Source: Rhodoligotrophos defluvii (GTDB taxonomy: Bacteria; Pseudomonadota; Alphaproteobacteria; Rhizobiales; Im1). Taken from it: 50,020 nt of DNA. Both the position numbers and the translations under genes were made by a program. The stretch covers positions 1-50,020 of the forward strand of contig NZ_SZZM01000010.1 of the NCBI RefSeq assembly GCF_005281615.1. The letters are read 5' to 3'. Below are positions 25,523-36,777 of the stretch, piece after piece. Within the stretch, counting starts at the first letter, position 1. Each line of letters starts with the position of its first letter. The notes under the pieces were generated by a model, which was not told where the DNA came from, ran no database searches, and saw only the letters and a program-made list of their open reading frames with translations.

Positions 25523-26932
25523 TCACACATAGGGGTTCTCGCCCTTGCGGTAATGCAGGCGAATGGGCGTGCCCCACAGCCCGAAGCTTTCGCGCAGACC
25601 ATTGACGAGATAGCGGGTGTAAGAGTCCGGCAGATGCTCGGGCGTAGAGCAAAAGACGATGAAGGTCGGCGGCCGCGCCTTGATCTGGGTCATGTAGCGC
25701 AGCTTGATGCGGCGGCCGCCCGGGGCCGGGGGCGGGTGGCGCTCGACCATCTCGGCGAGCCAGCGGTTGAGCCTGGCGGTGGAGATGCGCTGCTGCCAGG
25801 TCTCGTAGGCCCTGAACGCTGCCTCGATCAGCGCATCGACGCCTTGACCGGTGCGGCCGGAAACCGGCACCAGCGATATGCCCCTGACTTGCGGCAGCAG
25901 CCGCTCGATCGCCTGTTCCATAGCGGCCAGCGTGGCCTTGCCGTCGGTCACCAGGTCCCACTTGTTGGCGGCCACGACCATGGCACGGCCCTCGCGCGCG
26001 ACGAGGTCGATAATGTGCAGATCCTGCTTTTCGAAGATCTGGTTGAGGTCGGCGCGCTGGGCTTCCGCCAGGGCCGCGTCGACCATGACCACCACCACCT
26101 CGGCGAATTGGATGGCGCGCAGGGCATCGGCCACGGACAGCTTCTCGATCTTGCCTTCGACGCGCGACCGGCGCCTCAGCCCCGCCGTGTCGTAGAACCT
26201 GATCGGCTTGCCGCGCCATTGCCAGTCCACGGCGATCGCATCGCGGGTGATGCCCGCCTCGGGGCCGGTGAGCAGCCGCTCCTCCCCCAGAATGCGGTTG
26301 ATCAGCGTTGACTTGCCGGCATTGGGGCGCCCGGTGACGGCAAGCCGCAGGGGTCCGCGCTCGGCCTCCTCGTCGGAAACGGCCTCCTCGGCCATGCCGG
26401 CTTCATCAGGCGCCGCCTGGTTGCGCCGCGCCGCGATCTCCTCGGCCACGGCGGTAATGGCGTCATAGAGGTCCGAGGTGCCGAGGCCATGCTCGGCCGA
26501 GAAGGCGATGGGCTCGCCCAGGCCGAGCGCGTAGGCGTCATAGAGACCGATATCGCCGGCTGCGCCTTCCGCTTTGTTGGCGATCAGAATGACCGGCTTG
26601 CCCGCGCGCCGCAGCAGATCGGCGAAGTGCTGGTCATGAGGGGTGACGCCGGCCCGGGCGTCGATCATGAACAGGCAGAGATCGGCCTCCGCTATGGCCG
26701 CCTCGGTCTGCTGGCGCATGCGGCCCAGAAGGCTGTCCTCAGCGGCTTCCTCGAGCCCGGCCGTGTCGATAACGGTGAACTGCAAGTCGCCCAGCTTGGC
26801 GTCGCCGGCGCGCCGGTCGCGCGTCACCCCGGGCTGATCGTCGACCAGCGCGAGCCGCTTGCCGACCAGCCTGTTGAACAGGGTGGACTTGCCGACATTG
26901 GGCCGACCGATAATGGCAACGGTAAATGTCAT
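25523..26932 (-). CDS. der: GTPase Der
   Basis: Essential double GTPase in assembly of the large ribosomal subunit. The 469-residue protein has two G domains ([14 protein letters not shown] at residue 8 and [15 protein letters not shown] near residue 206, with NKAE and NKWD as nucleotide-specificity motifs) and a C-terminal KH-like domain ending [16 protein letters not shown]. The linker between the G domains is acidic ([12 protein letters not shown]). It is downstream of bamB, as in many proteobacteria. Confidence 0.97.
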   Translation of the reverse strand: MTFTVAIIGRPNVGKSTLFNRLVGKRLALVDDQPGVTRDRRAGDAKLGDLQFTVIDTAGLEEAAEDSLLGRMRQQTEAAIAEADLCLFMIDARAGVTPHDQHFADLLRRAGKPVILIANKAEGAAGDIGLYDAYALGLGEPIAFSAEHGLGTSDLYDAITAVAEEIAARRNQAAPDEAGMAEEAVSDEEAERGPLRLAVTGRPNAGKSTLINRILGEERLLTGPEAGITRDAIAVDWQWRGKPIRFYDTAGLRRRSRVEGKIEKLSVADALRAIQFAEVVVVMVDAALAEAQRADLNQIFEKQDLHIIDLVAREGRAMVVAANKWDLVTDGKATLAAMEQAIERLLPQVRGISLVPVSGRTGQGVDALIEAAFRAYETWQQRISTARLNRWLAEMVERHPPPAPGGRRIKLRYMTQIKARPPTFIVFCSTPEHLPDSYTRYLVNGLRESFGLWGTPIRLHYRKGENPYV

Positions 26933-27020
26933 CGCAGCGCCGTTGCTCCAAACGCCTGGAAGCCTGTCCGCCAGTCTTCCGCACCGCCCTTAAGAAAGCG
27001 CTGCGGCCCGGCAGGGCAGC

Positions 27021-28391
27021 TCACCGCAGGGCGATGAGCGTGCCGTCATTCGCCAACAGATACAGGGTGTTGTTGGCGATGATGGGGGGAATGAAAAACG
27101 GCCGCTCCAGGTTCATCTGATTGATGATCTGGCCGTCCTGCGGATTGATGGTGGCCACGGTGCCGGTGGACGAGACCGCAATCAGGCGGCCGCCACCCAT
27201 GACCGGGCCCGCCCACCTCTGTCCGCTCGGCAACACCGAGGACCATCTCACCGCGCCGTTCTTGCGTGACAAGGCCACGAGGATGTTGCGGTTGGAGATC
27301 ACGAAGACCGTATCGCCGGCGATCCACGGGGTCTGCGTGCCGGAAATGTCCTGGGTCCATTGCCGCACCCCATCGCTGAGCGAAAACGCGCCGAGGCGCC
27401 CAGCATGGGAGATGGCGATGACCTGGTTGCCTTCGATCACCGGGCGGCCGCCGATATTGTTGAGGGTCGCGGTGGAGCTGAGGCCGGCAAGGGTGGTGAG
27501 CGCATCGCCCCATTTCGGAATGCCATCGCTCTCGCGGAAGGCGATGAGTTCGCCCGACGTGTAGGGGGCAACCACGGTGTCGCTGGCGACCGCGGGGCTC
27601 GTGTTGGAGATGACGGCCGCCTGCTCGCCGGCCCCCTCGAACCGCCAAAGCTCGGCACCGTTTTCGGTCGAGAAGGCGAAGACCTGGTTGTTCACGTTGA
27701 CGATAAAGACGCGCCCGTTGACCACGGTGGGGGCCGCGCGCACGGGCACCGTCACGCTCTTGCGCCAGATGATGGCGCCATTGGATGCATCAACCGCCAG
27801 GACTTCGCCAAGCCCGGTGGTGACGAACAGGCGCCGTCCATCGGACGCGATGCCGCCGCCGAACGCGCCCTGGCTGCTGCGGCCTTGCGGCACCAGCGAG
27901 GTAGACCAGGCGCGCGCGCCGGAAGATGCATCGAACGCGGAGAGGGTCGCCCGGATATCGAGCGTGTAAACGCGGCCGCCGACCACGATGGGCGGGGCGC
28001 TCAGCTGGCCGTCGCGGTCGGAGCCCTCGCCGATGGAGGCCGACCAGACGGTCGAGAGATTGGCGCCGAGAGACAGGTTCTGATAGGCGTTGGTCGGGAC
28101 CCCGCCAGGCTGGGCCCAATTGGCATTGGTCTGGGCGGCGGGAATGACGATCGGGGTCGATGCAGCCGTCGGATCAGGTGCGAGGGCACCCGTGTTCGGC
28201 ACGACGGCCTCGCGCTTGCCGGGAAGCACCGTGTCGTCATTGCCGGCGCCGAACATGCCCTTGACGGACGAGCACGCCGATAGCGCGAGCAGCGGCAGGA
28301 TCGCTCCCGTCAACAAGAAGCGGCGCAGCCCCGGCTTGCCAGTTCCGGGACGGCTTCGTTCGATGGATCCGTGCATACCTGCTTCCGTCAT
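27021..28391 (-). CDS. bamB: Outer membrane assembly lipoprotein BamB-like (PQQ-type beta-propeller)
   Basis: Accessory lipoprotein of the BAM complex. The 456-residue protein has a lipobox (LLALSAC, Cys near residue 40) and then repeated propeller blades with the pattern G.v.A.d..nG...W (for example VLAVDASNGAIIWRKSV and VFAFSTENGAELWRF). E. coli BamB is about 390 residues; the extra length is in a low-complexity N-terminal linker. The gene overlaps the preceding TPR-like gene by four bases and precedes der, the standard yfgM-bamB-der order. An ATG at 28376 is also possible. Confidence 0.9.
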   Translation of the reverse strand: MTEAGMHGSIERSRPGTGKPGLRRFLLTGAILPLLALSACSSVKGMFGAGNDDTVLPGKREAVVPNTGALAPDPTAASTPIVIPAAQTNANWAQPGGVPTNAYQNLSLGANLSTVWSASIGEGSDRDGQLSAPPIVVGGRVYTLDIRATLSAFDASSGARAWSTSLVPQGRSSQGAFGGGIASDGRRLFVTTGLGEVLAVDASNGAIIWRKSVTVPVRAAPTVVNGRVFIVNVNNQVFAFSTENGAELWRFEGAGEQAAVISNTSPAVASDTVVAPYTSGELIAFRESDGIPKWGDALTTLAGLSSTATLNNIGGRPVIEGNQVIAISHAGRLGAFSLSDGVRQWTQDISGTQTPWIAGDTVFVISNRNILVALSRKNGAVRWSSVLPSGQRWAGPVMGGGRLIAVSSTGTVATINPQDGQIINQMNLERPFFIPPIIANNTLYLLANDGTLIALR

Positions 28392-29239
28392 TCTGAACTG
28401 GAACTCGAACTCTCGGCCGGGGCGGGGGCCGGGCTGGTAGTCGTCTCTCCCTGGCCTGCCGTCGGCGCCGTGGAGGCCTCAGACTGGGCTGGCGCTTCGG
28501 TCGAGGGTGCCTGCTCCCGCGATGCCGCAGGCGCAGCGCTGCCGGCCGCAGGCTGTTGCCGAGCGGCAGGCGCGTTCTTGGCGGCCAGCGCGCCACTGAC
28601 CAGAGCAGATACGATCTGCGCCCGCTGCCGAGAGCTCATGGATGCCCTCGGGTCGCCCATGATATCGGCGAGCAGTTCGTTCGCCCGCTCCAGATCACCG
28701 GTGCGATAGGCCGCGAGCGCGATGATCTCACGCGCGGCATTGCGCCAGGGATTGCCTTCCGCATTCAGGGCTCCCACTCGCTGCTCGAGCTCAGCCGGGG
28801 GTGCGGTATCGACCAAGAGATATGCGGCGCGGATGCGGGCAAGGTCGCGCAGGACCGGCGAGGCGTCGTTATCGGCGGCAATGGAGTCATAGGCTGAAAC
28901 GGCTCCCGCAACGTCGTTGCGCGCGAGCTTGATCGCCGCTTCCTGCAGAATGGCGAGGGTGCGAGGTCCGGTTTTCGAGCTTTCGGCGAGCTTGGCGAAG
29001 GCAGCCTGCGCCTCGTCCACCTTGCCCTGGTCGGCCAGCTCCATGGCCTCGACATATTGCTGCCCGGCATTCAGCGCCTGCTGGTGCTCGAAATATTGCC
29101 ACAGCTTATAGCCGCCGACCCCGACGATGACGAGCAGGCACAGTCCGATGACGTAGGCGCCGAACCGGTTCCAGAGCCGCTTGAACTGTTCTTTGCGGAC
29201 TTCTTCTTCGACTTCGCGATACAGCGACTCTTCACTCAA
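28388..29239 (-). CDS. YfgM-like membrane protein with tetratricopeptide region
   Basis: Inner-membrane protein of 283 residues facing the periplasm. A charged N terminus (REVEEEVRKEQFKRLWNRFG) is followed by one helix at about 26-46 and then a helical repeat region (about 50-220) typical of YfgM/DUF2133-like proteins, which associate with the SecYEG translocon and periplasmic chaperones in E. coli. The C-terminal 60 residues are Ala, Ser, Pro and Glu rich and probably disordered. Translation appears to start at a TTG (29237-29239) with AGGGG upstream. The four-base overlap with bamB shows coupling. Confidence 0.83.
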   Translation of the reverse strand: MSEESLYREVEEEVRKEQFKRLWNRFGAYVIGLCLLVIVGVGGYKLWQYFEHQQALNAGQQYVEAMELADQGKVDEAQAAFAKLAESSKTGPRTLAILQEAAIKLARNDVAGAVSAYDSIAADNDASPVLRDLARIRAAYLLVDTAPPAELEQRVGALNAEGNPWRNAAREIIALAAYRTGDLERANELLADIMGDPRASMSSRQRAQIVSALVSGALAAKNAPAARQQPAAGSAAPAASREQAPSTEAPAQSEASTAPTAGQGETTTSPAPAPAESSSSSSE

Positions 29240-29431
29240 CGGGCAACCCCTTTCACGGCTGTCGGCACAAAAGCAAATTGAACCGATTCGTCGGTACCGT
29301 TCTCACAGCCCGCGAGGCGCGTAAACTACATGGGTGGCCGAATGAAGGCAATGCGACCCCCTCCCTTTCGAAAGGCGGCGGATTTGTCCGGCCGCGCGGG
29401 CAAAAAGTGCTTCCTCCGGCTGACCATGATC

Positions 29432-29845
29432 TCAGAGGGCGGACTGCAGCTGCTCCGCGCCCGCCAGCCTGTCGAGAATTGCACAGTCCTGCTGCTCATT
29501 TCCCGGACAGGCGGCGATGAGCTCGTTCAGCTCGCGGCGCATCTCCCGCAAATGCTCGATCCGACGGTCGATCTCCTCCACGTGGTGCTCGGCGATGGCC
29601 CGCACCTCCGCGCTGCGCCGGCCATGGTCCTCCTGCAGGGAGGCCAGCATGCGGCAGTCGTCGATCGAGAAGCCCAACGCGCGGGCGCGCTGCAGGAAGC
29701 GGAGGCGTGCGACCTCCTGCGGTCCGTAGACGCGGTAGCCATTGTCGCGGCGCCGCGGCCGGACGAGGCCGATGTCCTCGTAATAGCGCAAGGTCTTGGC
29801 GGGCAGCCCGCTCGCGCGGGCGGCTTGGGATATGTTCATTTTCAC
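29432..29845 (-). CDS. MerR-family copper-type regulator (CueR-like)
   Basis: Metal-sensing transcription regulator, 137 residues. The winged helix starts ISQAARASGLPAKTLRYYEDIGL, followed by the dimerisation helix and the metal loop ACPGNEQQDCAIL with Cys 113 and Cys 121. The Ser at about 78 (RRSAEV) matches the residue that marks sensors of monovalent ions (Cu+, Ag+, Au+) in CueR. No copper ATPase, chaperone or oxidase gene is adjacent, so it probably acts on distant targets or on its own promoter. It is divergent from cvpA with 309 bases between. Confidence 0.85.
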   Translation of the reverse strand: MKMNISQAARASGLPAKTLRYYEDIGLVRPRRRDNGYRVYGPQEVARLRFLQRARALGFSIDDCRMLASLQEDHGRRSAEVRAIAEHHVEEIDRRIEHLREMRRELNELIAACPGNEQQDCAILDRLAGAEQLQSAL

Positions 29846-30154
29846 CTGTCCTCGGTCATTCGGCTCAATATGGTTACGATTATACGTGCCGTACAGGATC
29901 GAGCGGGGTGAATACAGGGCGCCGCACAGTGGTTGCGACGACGTGACGTCAGCCTCGCGTTCCTTGCATGTGACAGAAGGGCAAAAGCATCATATAGTCC
30001 GCGCGGCCTGGAGGGTGGCTGAAGGCGGCGGCCGCGCCGTCTCACTCGATGGTTACCGGATCAGGATGATGATGATGCGAACACATCGGACGGGCGCCGC
30101 CGCGGGCGCCTTTCCGAAGCGTGATTCGACAAGCTGCTGTGGAGCCTGGGCTAA
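29846..30154. other. Divergent gap between cueR-like gene and cvpA
   Basis: About 309 bases with no gene. It holds a candidate sigma-70 promoter facing cvpA (listed separately) and presumably the promoter of the MerR-type gene, for which I could not recognise the usual dyad with a long spacer. Confidence 0.5.
29970..29998 (+). promoter_or_regulatory. Candidate sigma-70 promoter for cvpA-purF
   Basis: GTGACA (29970-29975) and TATAGT (29993-29998) each match the consensus at five of six positions and are separated by exactly 17 bases. Start of transcription near 30005 would give a leader of about 150 bases before cvpA. Confidence 0.4.
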
Positions 30155-30832
30155 ATGTCGTTCTCGCTTTTGGACGTCATCCTGATCGGCATCATGCTGG
30201 TCTCGGGCCTGCTGGCTCTGATGCGCGGCTTCACCCGCGAGATCCTGTCGATTCTCGCCTGGGCCGGCGCCGCGCTGGCGGCCTATGTGGCCTATACCGG
30301 CTTTCGCGAATTCGCGCGCAGCTATATCCAGCCAGACTACGTCGCCGACATCACCCTGGTCGCCGGCGTTTTTTTCCTGGTGCTGATCATCATCTCCGTG
30401 CTGACCAGCAAGATCTCCGACTGGATCCTCGATTCGGGGGTCGGCGCGCTCGACCGAACCCTGGGCTTCGTGTTCGGCCTGGCCCGCGGCCTGCTGCTGG
30501 TGGTGGTTGCCTATATCTTCTTTATCTGGCTGGTGCCGGTCGAGCGCCGGCCCGAATGGGTGCGCAATGCGGCCAGCCTTCCCCTCATCGAGGACACCAG
30601 CACATTCGTGATTTCATTTCTGCCGCCGGATGTGGCTGAAACCCTGTTGGGCAAGACCTATATAAACGCCAACCCCGATGGTGCCCCCTCCACGGCTCCC
30701 GCGGAACCGGACGAATCGACTGAACCAGCACCGGGCGTCGATCCTGAGGAGGAAGAGGGCTACGATAACCCATCGCGACAGGGTATCGAGCAGTTGCTGG
30801 ATAACAATAACCCGCAAAGCACCGGCAATTAA
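30155..30832 (+). CDS. cvpA: CvpA family membrane protein
   Basis: Inner-membrane protein of 225 residues, named for its need in colicin V production in E. coli; now linked to envelope homeostasis. Four hydrophobic helices lie at about 7-25, 35-50, 64-84 and 105-127, with the family motif RGFTREILSILAW near residue 24. The C-terminal 50 residues are acidic and polar. It is 32 bases upstream of purF, a conserved pairing. Confidence 0.93.
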   Translation: MSFSLLDVILIGIMLVSGLLALMRGFTREILSILAWAGAALAAYVAYTGFREFARSYIQPDYVADITLVAGVFFLVLIIISVLTSKISDWILDSGVGALDRTLGFVFGLARGLLLVVVAYIFFIWLVPVERRPEWVRNAASLPLIEDTSTFVISFLPPDVAETLLGKTYINANPDGAPSTAPAEPDESTEPAPGVDPEEEEGYDNPSRQGIEQLLDNNNPQSTGN

Positions 30833-30864
30833 CCAGTCTGGGAGGTCCCGGACAGGAGACCGAC

Positions 30865-32397
<1,533 letters not shown>

Positions 32398-32447
32398 CCA
32401 CCAGCCGGTGCTTGACCGTGGGGTAGGAGCCGAATAACACCGGCACC

Positions 32448-33176
32448 ATGACCAATCTGCTCAAGGACCGCATCGCGCTGGTGACCGGCGCGTCCCGCGG
32501 CATCGGCTATGCCACGGCCAAGGCGCTGGCCGCCGAGGGCGCGCACATCATCGCGCTCGCCCGCACCGTGGGCGGCCTCGAGGAACTCGACGACGAGATC
32601 AAGGCGCTCGGCGGCGCGGCCACCCTGGTGCCGGTGGACCTCAGGGATTTCGATGCGCTCGACCGGCTCGGTGTCTCCATCTACGAGCGCTGGGGCAAGC
32701 TCGACATTCTCATCGGCAATGCGGGCGTGCTCGGCCGCCTGACCCCGGTCGGCCATATCAAGCCCAAGGAATGGGACGAAGCCTTTGCGGTGAACGTGAC
32801 CGCGAACTGGCGCTTGATCCGCTCCCTCGACGTGCTCTTGCGCCAGTCGGATGCGGGGCGCGCCCTATTCATCACCTCGGGGGCGGCTCGCAATGCGCGC
32901 GCCTATTGGGGCCTCTACTCCACCACCAAGGCGGCGCTCGAGACCCTGGTGCTGACCTATGCCAAGGAAGTGGCGATCACGCCGGTGCGGGTCAACCTGC
33001 TCAACCCCGGGGCGACCCGCACGGCCATGCGAGCGAAGGCCATGCCAGGGGAGGACCCGGCCAGCCTGCCTGCCCCGGCCGACATTGCCGCGCAGATCCC
33101 GCCGCTGGTCGCGCCGGCGCTGACGGACAACGGCGCGATCTGGGACATCAGGGAAGGCCGTCTGGTGCGGCGGTAA
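32448..33176 (+). CDS. Short-chain dehydrogenase/reductase downstream of purF
   Basis: 242-residue NAD(P)-dependent oxidoreductase. It has TGASRGIG near residue 14, GNAG in place of the usual NNAG near 89, a catalytic Ser in FITSGAA and the YSTTK Tyr/Lys motif near 157-161. Its substrate is unknown. The gene follows purF by 50 bases, a pairing found in other alphaproteobacteria, and ends 10 bases before the convergent IOR gene. Confidence 0.88.
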   Translation: MTNLLKDRIALVTGASRGIGYATAKALAAEGAHIIALARTVGGLEELDDEIKALGGAATLVPVDLRDFDALDRLGVSIYERWGKLDILIGNAGVLGRLTPVGHIKPKEWDEAFAVNVTANWRLIRSLDVLLRQSDAGRALFITSGAARNARAYWGLYSTTKAALETLVLTYAKEVAITPVRVNLLNPGATRTAMRAKAMPGEDPASLPAPADIAAQIPPLVAPALTDNGAIWDIREGRLVRR

Positions 33177-33186
33177 GGCAGGGTGC

Positions 33187-36100
33187 CTATTCCGCCGCCT
33201 CGCGGACCGGGGCGGGCCGGCCGGAGCGGAACTGCGCGAGCAGTGCCTGCTCGTCGGCCTTCGCCTTCTCCAGATGCCGCTCCTTCACGTGACCAAACCC
33301 GCGGATCTGCTCGGGGATCGAGGCGATCTCCACCGCAAGCCCGTAGAGCTCGGGCTTGAGGCCGGCCAGCAGCTCGTCGATCCGCGCCTCATATTCGCCG
33401 ATCAGTGCCCGCTCAGTCTTCCGTTCCGCCGTATAGCCGAAAATGTCGAGCGGCGTGCCGCGCAGACGCCTGAGCTTGGCCAGCATCCGGAATGCCCGCA
33501 TCATCCACGGTCCGAACTCCTGCTTGCGCAGGTGACCCGTCTGGGGGTCGCGCTTGGCCAGCAGCGGCGGCGCCAGATGGAACTTCACCGTGAAGTCGCC
33601 CTCGAATCGCCGCTTCAGCTCGTGCTCGAACGCGCCGTCCGTATACAGCCGGGCGACCTCGTACTCGTCCTTATAGGCCATCAGCTTGAAATAGTAGCGG
33701 GCAACCGCCTTCGACAGCGCATCCGACCCCGGCATCACCTTCGCTTCCGCCGCCCGCACCCGGTCAACCAGCGCCTGATAGCGCTGGGCATAGGGGGCAT
33801 CCTGGTAGTCCGTGAGGAAAGCCACTCGCCGGGCGATCATCTCGTCGAGGTCATGGGCCGGCGGCGGCGCCATTTCGTCCTCATGCGCCACGATCTTCTC
33901 GACCGCTGCCAGATTGTGGGCGGCACGCCGGCCCCACAGGAAGGCCTGGGTGTTCATCTTCACCGCCGCGCCATTCAGCTCGATCGCTTTCTCGATCGCC
34001 TCAGCACTCAGGGGGATCAGGCCCTTCTGATAGGCAAAGCCGAGGGTAAACATGTTGGAGGCAATCGAATCGCCCAGAAGCTCAGTCGCAATGCCCGTCG
34101 CGTCGACAAAGAAGCTGCGGTCGCGCCCCGTCCGCGCGGCGATGCCCATGGCCAGATCGTCCGATGGCAGCCGCAGGTCCGGGTTGCGGGTGAACTGGGC
34201 CGGCATGGTCTCGTGATTGTTCACCACTGCGTAGGAGCGGCCCTTGGCCAGGGTGGCCAGGTTCTTCTCCGAGGCCGAGGTGATGAGATCGCAGCCGAGC
34301 AGCAGATCGGCGCCGCCGGCCGACAGGCGGATGGTGGCGATATCGGCCGGTGTACGCGCGATCTTCATGTGCGTGACGACCGCGCCGTTCTTCTGGGCAA
34401 GGCCAGCCATGTCGATGATGCCGGCGCCCTTGTCCTCCAGATAGGCCGCCATGCCGAGGATCTGGCCGATGGTGACCACCCCGGTGCCGCCGATGCCGGT
34501 GATCAGAATGCTCCATGGCCGGTCGAGCGAGGGCTGAACCGGATCCGGCAGCGCCTCGAACAGCGCGCCGTCGCCGGCACGCCGCGGCTTGCCGCGCGTG
34601 AGCTGGCCGCCTTCCACCGTCACGAAGCTCGGGCAGAAGCCGTTCACGCAGGAATAGTCCTTGTTGCAGGACGACTGGTCGATCTGCCGCTTGCGGCCGA
34701 ACTCCGTCTCGACCGGCACCACCGCCACGCAGTTCGACTTCACCCCGCAGTCGCCGCAGCCTTCGCAGACCAGCTCGTTGATGAACACCCGCTTCTGCGG
34801 ATCCGGGAAGGTGCCGCGCTTGCGACGGCGCCGCTTCTCCGCCGCGCAGGTCTGATCATAGATCAGCACCGTCACCCCCGGCGTCTCCATCAGCTCCTTC
34901 TGCAGCGTGTTCAGCTCGGAGCGATGATGGACGGTGGTGCCCGGCGGGAAACCGGCATCCGAGGGATATTTCTCGGGCTGATCGCTGACGATCACCACCC
35001 GCTTCACGCCCTCGGCCGCCACCTGATTGGCGATCATGCCGACGGTGAGGTCGCCCTCGTGATGCTGGCCGCCGGTCATGGCCACCGCATCATTGTAGAG
35101 GATCTTGTAGGTGATGTTCACCTTGGCCGCCACGGCCGCGCGGATCGCCAGATAGCCCGAGTGGTTGTAGGTGCCGTCGCCCAGGTTCTGGAACACGTGC
35201 TGGCGCTTCGAGAACGGCGCCTCGCCGATCCAGTTGGCGCCTTCGCCACCCATATGGGTGTTGCCCTCGGTCAGCCGCTCGGGGATCTGCTGCACCATCC
35301 AATGGCAGCCGATGCCGGCGTAGCCGCGGGCGCCGTCCGGCAGGATGGTCGAGGAATTGTGCGGGCACCCCGCGCAGAAATAGGGAATGCGGGCGATGAG
35401 GTCGGGCGCGTTGCGCACATTCTGCAGGGCTGCGGCCAGGGCATCCATGCGCGCGGTGATCTGCTTGTCGAGCACCGCCCCGTGCAGGGCCAGCCGCTTG
35501 CCGATCTCCAGCGCGATATGGTTGGGGTCGAGCGCGCCGTAGGCCGGGAAGAGGGTCGCGCCCTGCTCGTCGGTCTTGCCGATCACCAGCGGCCGCCTGG
35601 GCGCGTTGTAGAGTTCGTCGCGGATCTGCGCTTCGAGCAACGAACGCTTCTCCTCGACCACCATGATGAGGTCGAGCCCCTCCGCAAAGCTCTTCACGAT
35701 CTTCGGGTCGAGCGGCCAGACCATGCCGACCTTGAGCAGGCGCAGGCCGAGATCGGCGGCCTTGACCTCGTCGATGCCGAGCTCGTCCAGGGCCTGGCGC
35801 ACGTCCATATAGCTCTTGCCGGTGCTGACGATGCCGATCTTCGGCGCCCGTCCACCGGCGAACACGACCTTGTCCAGCCCGTTGGCGCGGGCGAAGGCGA
35901 CCGCCGCCGCCTGCTTGTAGATGTGAATACGCTTTTCCTGATCCAGCCGCTCGTCGCGCGGACGAATGTTGAGCCCGCCCGGCGGCATCTCGAAATCATC
36001 GGGAACAACGATCTTGATCCGGTCGAGGCCGGCTTCCGCCACCGCCGTCGATTCCACATTGTCCTTCACGAGCTTGAGCCCGACCCACAGGCCGGAAAAG

Positions 36101-36672
36101 CGCGACATGGCGATGCCGTAGAGCCCGTAATCCAAGATCTCCTGAACGCCAGCCGGATTGAGCACCGGCATCATCGCATCCACCAGCGCAAACTCGCTCT
36201 GATGGGCCACTGTCGACGACTCGGCCGTGTGATCGTCGCCCATCAGCACGAGCACGCCGCCGAGCTTGGACGTGCCGGCGGAATTGCCGTGGCGGAACAC
36301 GTCGCCACAGCGGTCAACGCCGGGACCCTTGCCGTACCACAGGCCGAACACGCCGTCATAGGCACCTTCGCCGCGCATCTCCGCCTGCTGCGTGCCCCAG
36401 ATGGCGGTCGCCGCCAGGTCCTCGTTCAGGCCGGGCTGAAAGATGACCGAGCTTGCCTTGAGCAAGGCGGCGCGGCGGCCAAATTCCTGGTCGACCCCGC
36501 CCAGGGGCGAGCCGCGATAGCCGGTGACATAGCCTGCCGTATTGTGACCGGCCCGGGCATCGAGCGCGTGCTGCATCAGCGTCAGCCGGACCAGCGCCTG
36601 GACGCCGGAGAGATAGACCCGATCCTTCGAAAGGTCGTAGCGATCATCCAGCGATACAGTCTTGAGATTCAT
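33187..36672 (-). CDS. Indolepyruvate ferredoxin oxidoreductase, fused single-chain form
   Basis: Oxidatively decarboxylates aryl-pyruvates from aromatic amino acid breakdown to acyl-CoA, passing electrons to ferredoxin. The 1161-residue protein joins the alpha part (N-terminal, with YRGSPLGGVDQEFG), the TPP-binding part (CAGCPHNSS, GGEGANWIGEAPF, NDAVAMTGGQHHEG) and the gamma part (ITGIGGTGVVTIGQILGMAA, near 745). A Cys-rich segment after the TPP domain (CEGCGDCGVKSNC and later CNKDYSCVNGFC) should bind iron-sulfur clusters. This fused architecture and length are normal in alphaproteobacteria. AGGGAG precedes the ATG at 36672. A dyad at 36726-36746 may be its operator. Confidence 0.94.
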   Translation of the reverse strand: MNLKTVSLDDRYDLSKDRVYLSGVQALVRLTLMQHALDARAGHNTAGYVTGYRGSPLGGVDQEFGRRAALLKASSVIFQPGLNEDLAATAIWGTQQAEMRGEGAYDGVFGLWYGKGPGVDRCGDVFRHGNSAGTSKLGGVLVLMGDDHTAESSTVAHQSEFALVDAMMPVLNPAGVQEILDYGLYGIAMSRFSGLWVGLKLVKDNVESTAVAEAGLDRIKIVVPDDFEMPPGGLNIRPRDERLDQEKRIHIYKQAAAVAFARANGLDKVVFAGGRAPKIGIVSTGKSYMDVRQALDELGIDEVKAADLGLRLLKVGMVWPLDPKIVKSFAEGLDLIMVVEEKRSLLEAQIRDELYNAPRRPLVIGKTDEQGATLFPAYGALDPNHIALEIGKRLALHGAVLDKQITARMDALAAALQNVRNAPDLIARIPYFCAGCPHNSSTILPDGARGYAGIGCHWMVQQIPERLTEGNTHMGGEGANWIGEAPFSKRQHVFQNLGDGTYNHSGYLAIRAAVAAKVNITYKILYNDAVAMTGGQHHEGDLTVGMIANQVAAEGVKRVVIVSDQPEKYPSDAGFPPGTTVHHRSELNTLQKELMETPGVTVLIYDQTCAAEKRRRRKRGTFPDPQKRVFINELVCEGCGDCGVKSNCVAVVPVETEFGRKRQIDQSSCNKDYSCVNGFCPSFVTVEGGQLTRGKPRRAGDGALFEALPDPVQPSLDRPWSILITGIGGTGVVTIGQILGMAAYLEDKGAGIIDMAGLAQKNGAVVTHMKIARTPADIATIRLSAGGADLLLGCDLITSASEKNLATLAKGRSYAVVNNHETMPAQFTRNPDLRLPSDDLAMGIAARTGRDRSFFVDATGIATELLGDSIASNMFTLGFAYQKGLIPLSAEAIEKAIELNGAAVKMNTQAFLWGRRAAHNLAAVEKIVAHEDEMAPPPAHDLDEMIARRVAFLTDYQDAPYAQRYQALVDRVRAAEAKVMPGSDALSKAVARYYFKLMAYKDEYEVARLYTDGAFEHELKRRFEGDFTVKFHLAPPLLAKRDPQTGHLRKQEFGPWMMRAFRMLAKLRRLRGTPLDIFGYTAERKTERALIGEYEARIDELLAGLKPELYGLAVEIASIPEQIRGFGHVKERHLEKAKADEQALLAQFRSGRPAPVREAAE

Positions 36673-36725
36673 TGGGACTCCCTAGGCGCTAGATCGCTCA
36701 TGTTCTGCCGATTAGGTAAGCAAGA

Positions 36726-36746
36726 TTGACATAAATAGGCAGTCAA
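36726..36746. promoter_or_regulatory. Dyad TTGAC-N11-GTCAA upstream of the IOR gene
   Basis: An exact five-base inverted repeat with an 11-base A/T-rich spacer, 54 to 74 bases upstream of the IOR start codon and between it and the end of the pcp gene. Spacing suits a dimeric regulator such as an Lrp/AsnC or GntR type, but short dyads arise by chance. Confidence 0.3.
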
Positions 36747-36777
36747 TGCAACGCTCACGACATTGGTGTATCCAGGA

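Noticed and set aside
29964-29998. TTGCAT as the -35 box for the TATAGT at 29993
   Set aside because: The spacer would be 23 bases; GTGACA with a 17-base spacer is the better pair.
33274-36729. Open frame of about 1150 codons on the plus strand across the indolepyruvate oxidoreductase gene
   Set aside because: It is an antisense shadow caused by high GC and codon bias; its composition (His, Arg, Ala, Gly) is unlike a real protein and the opposite strand encodes a fully recognisable enzyme.
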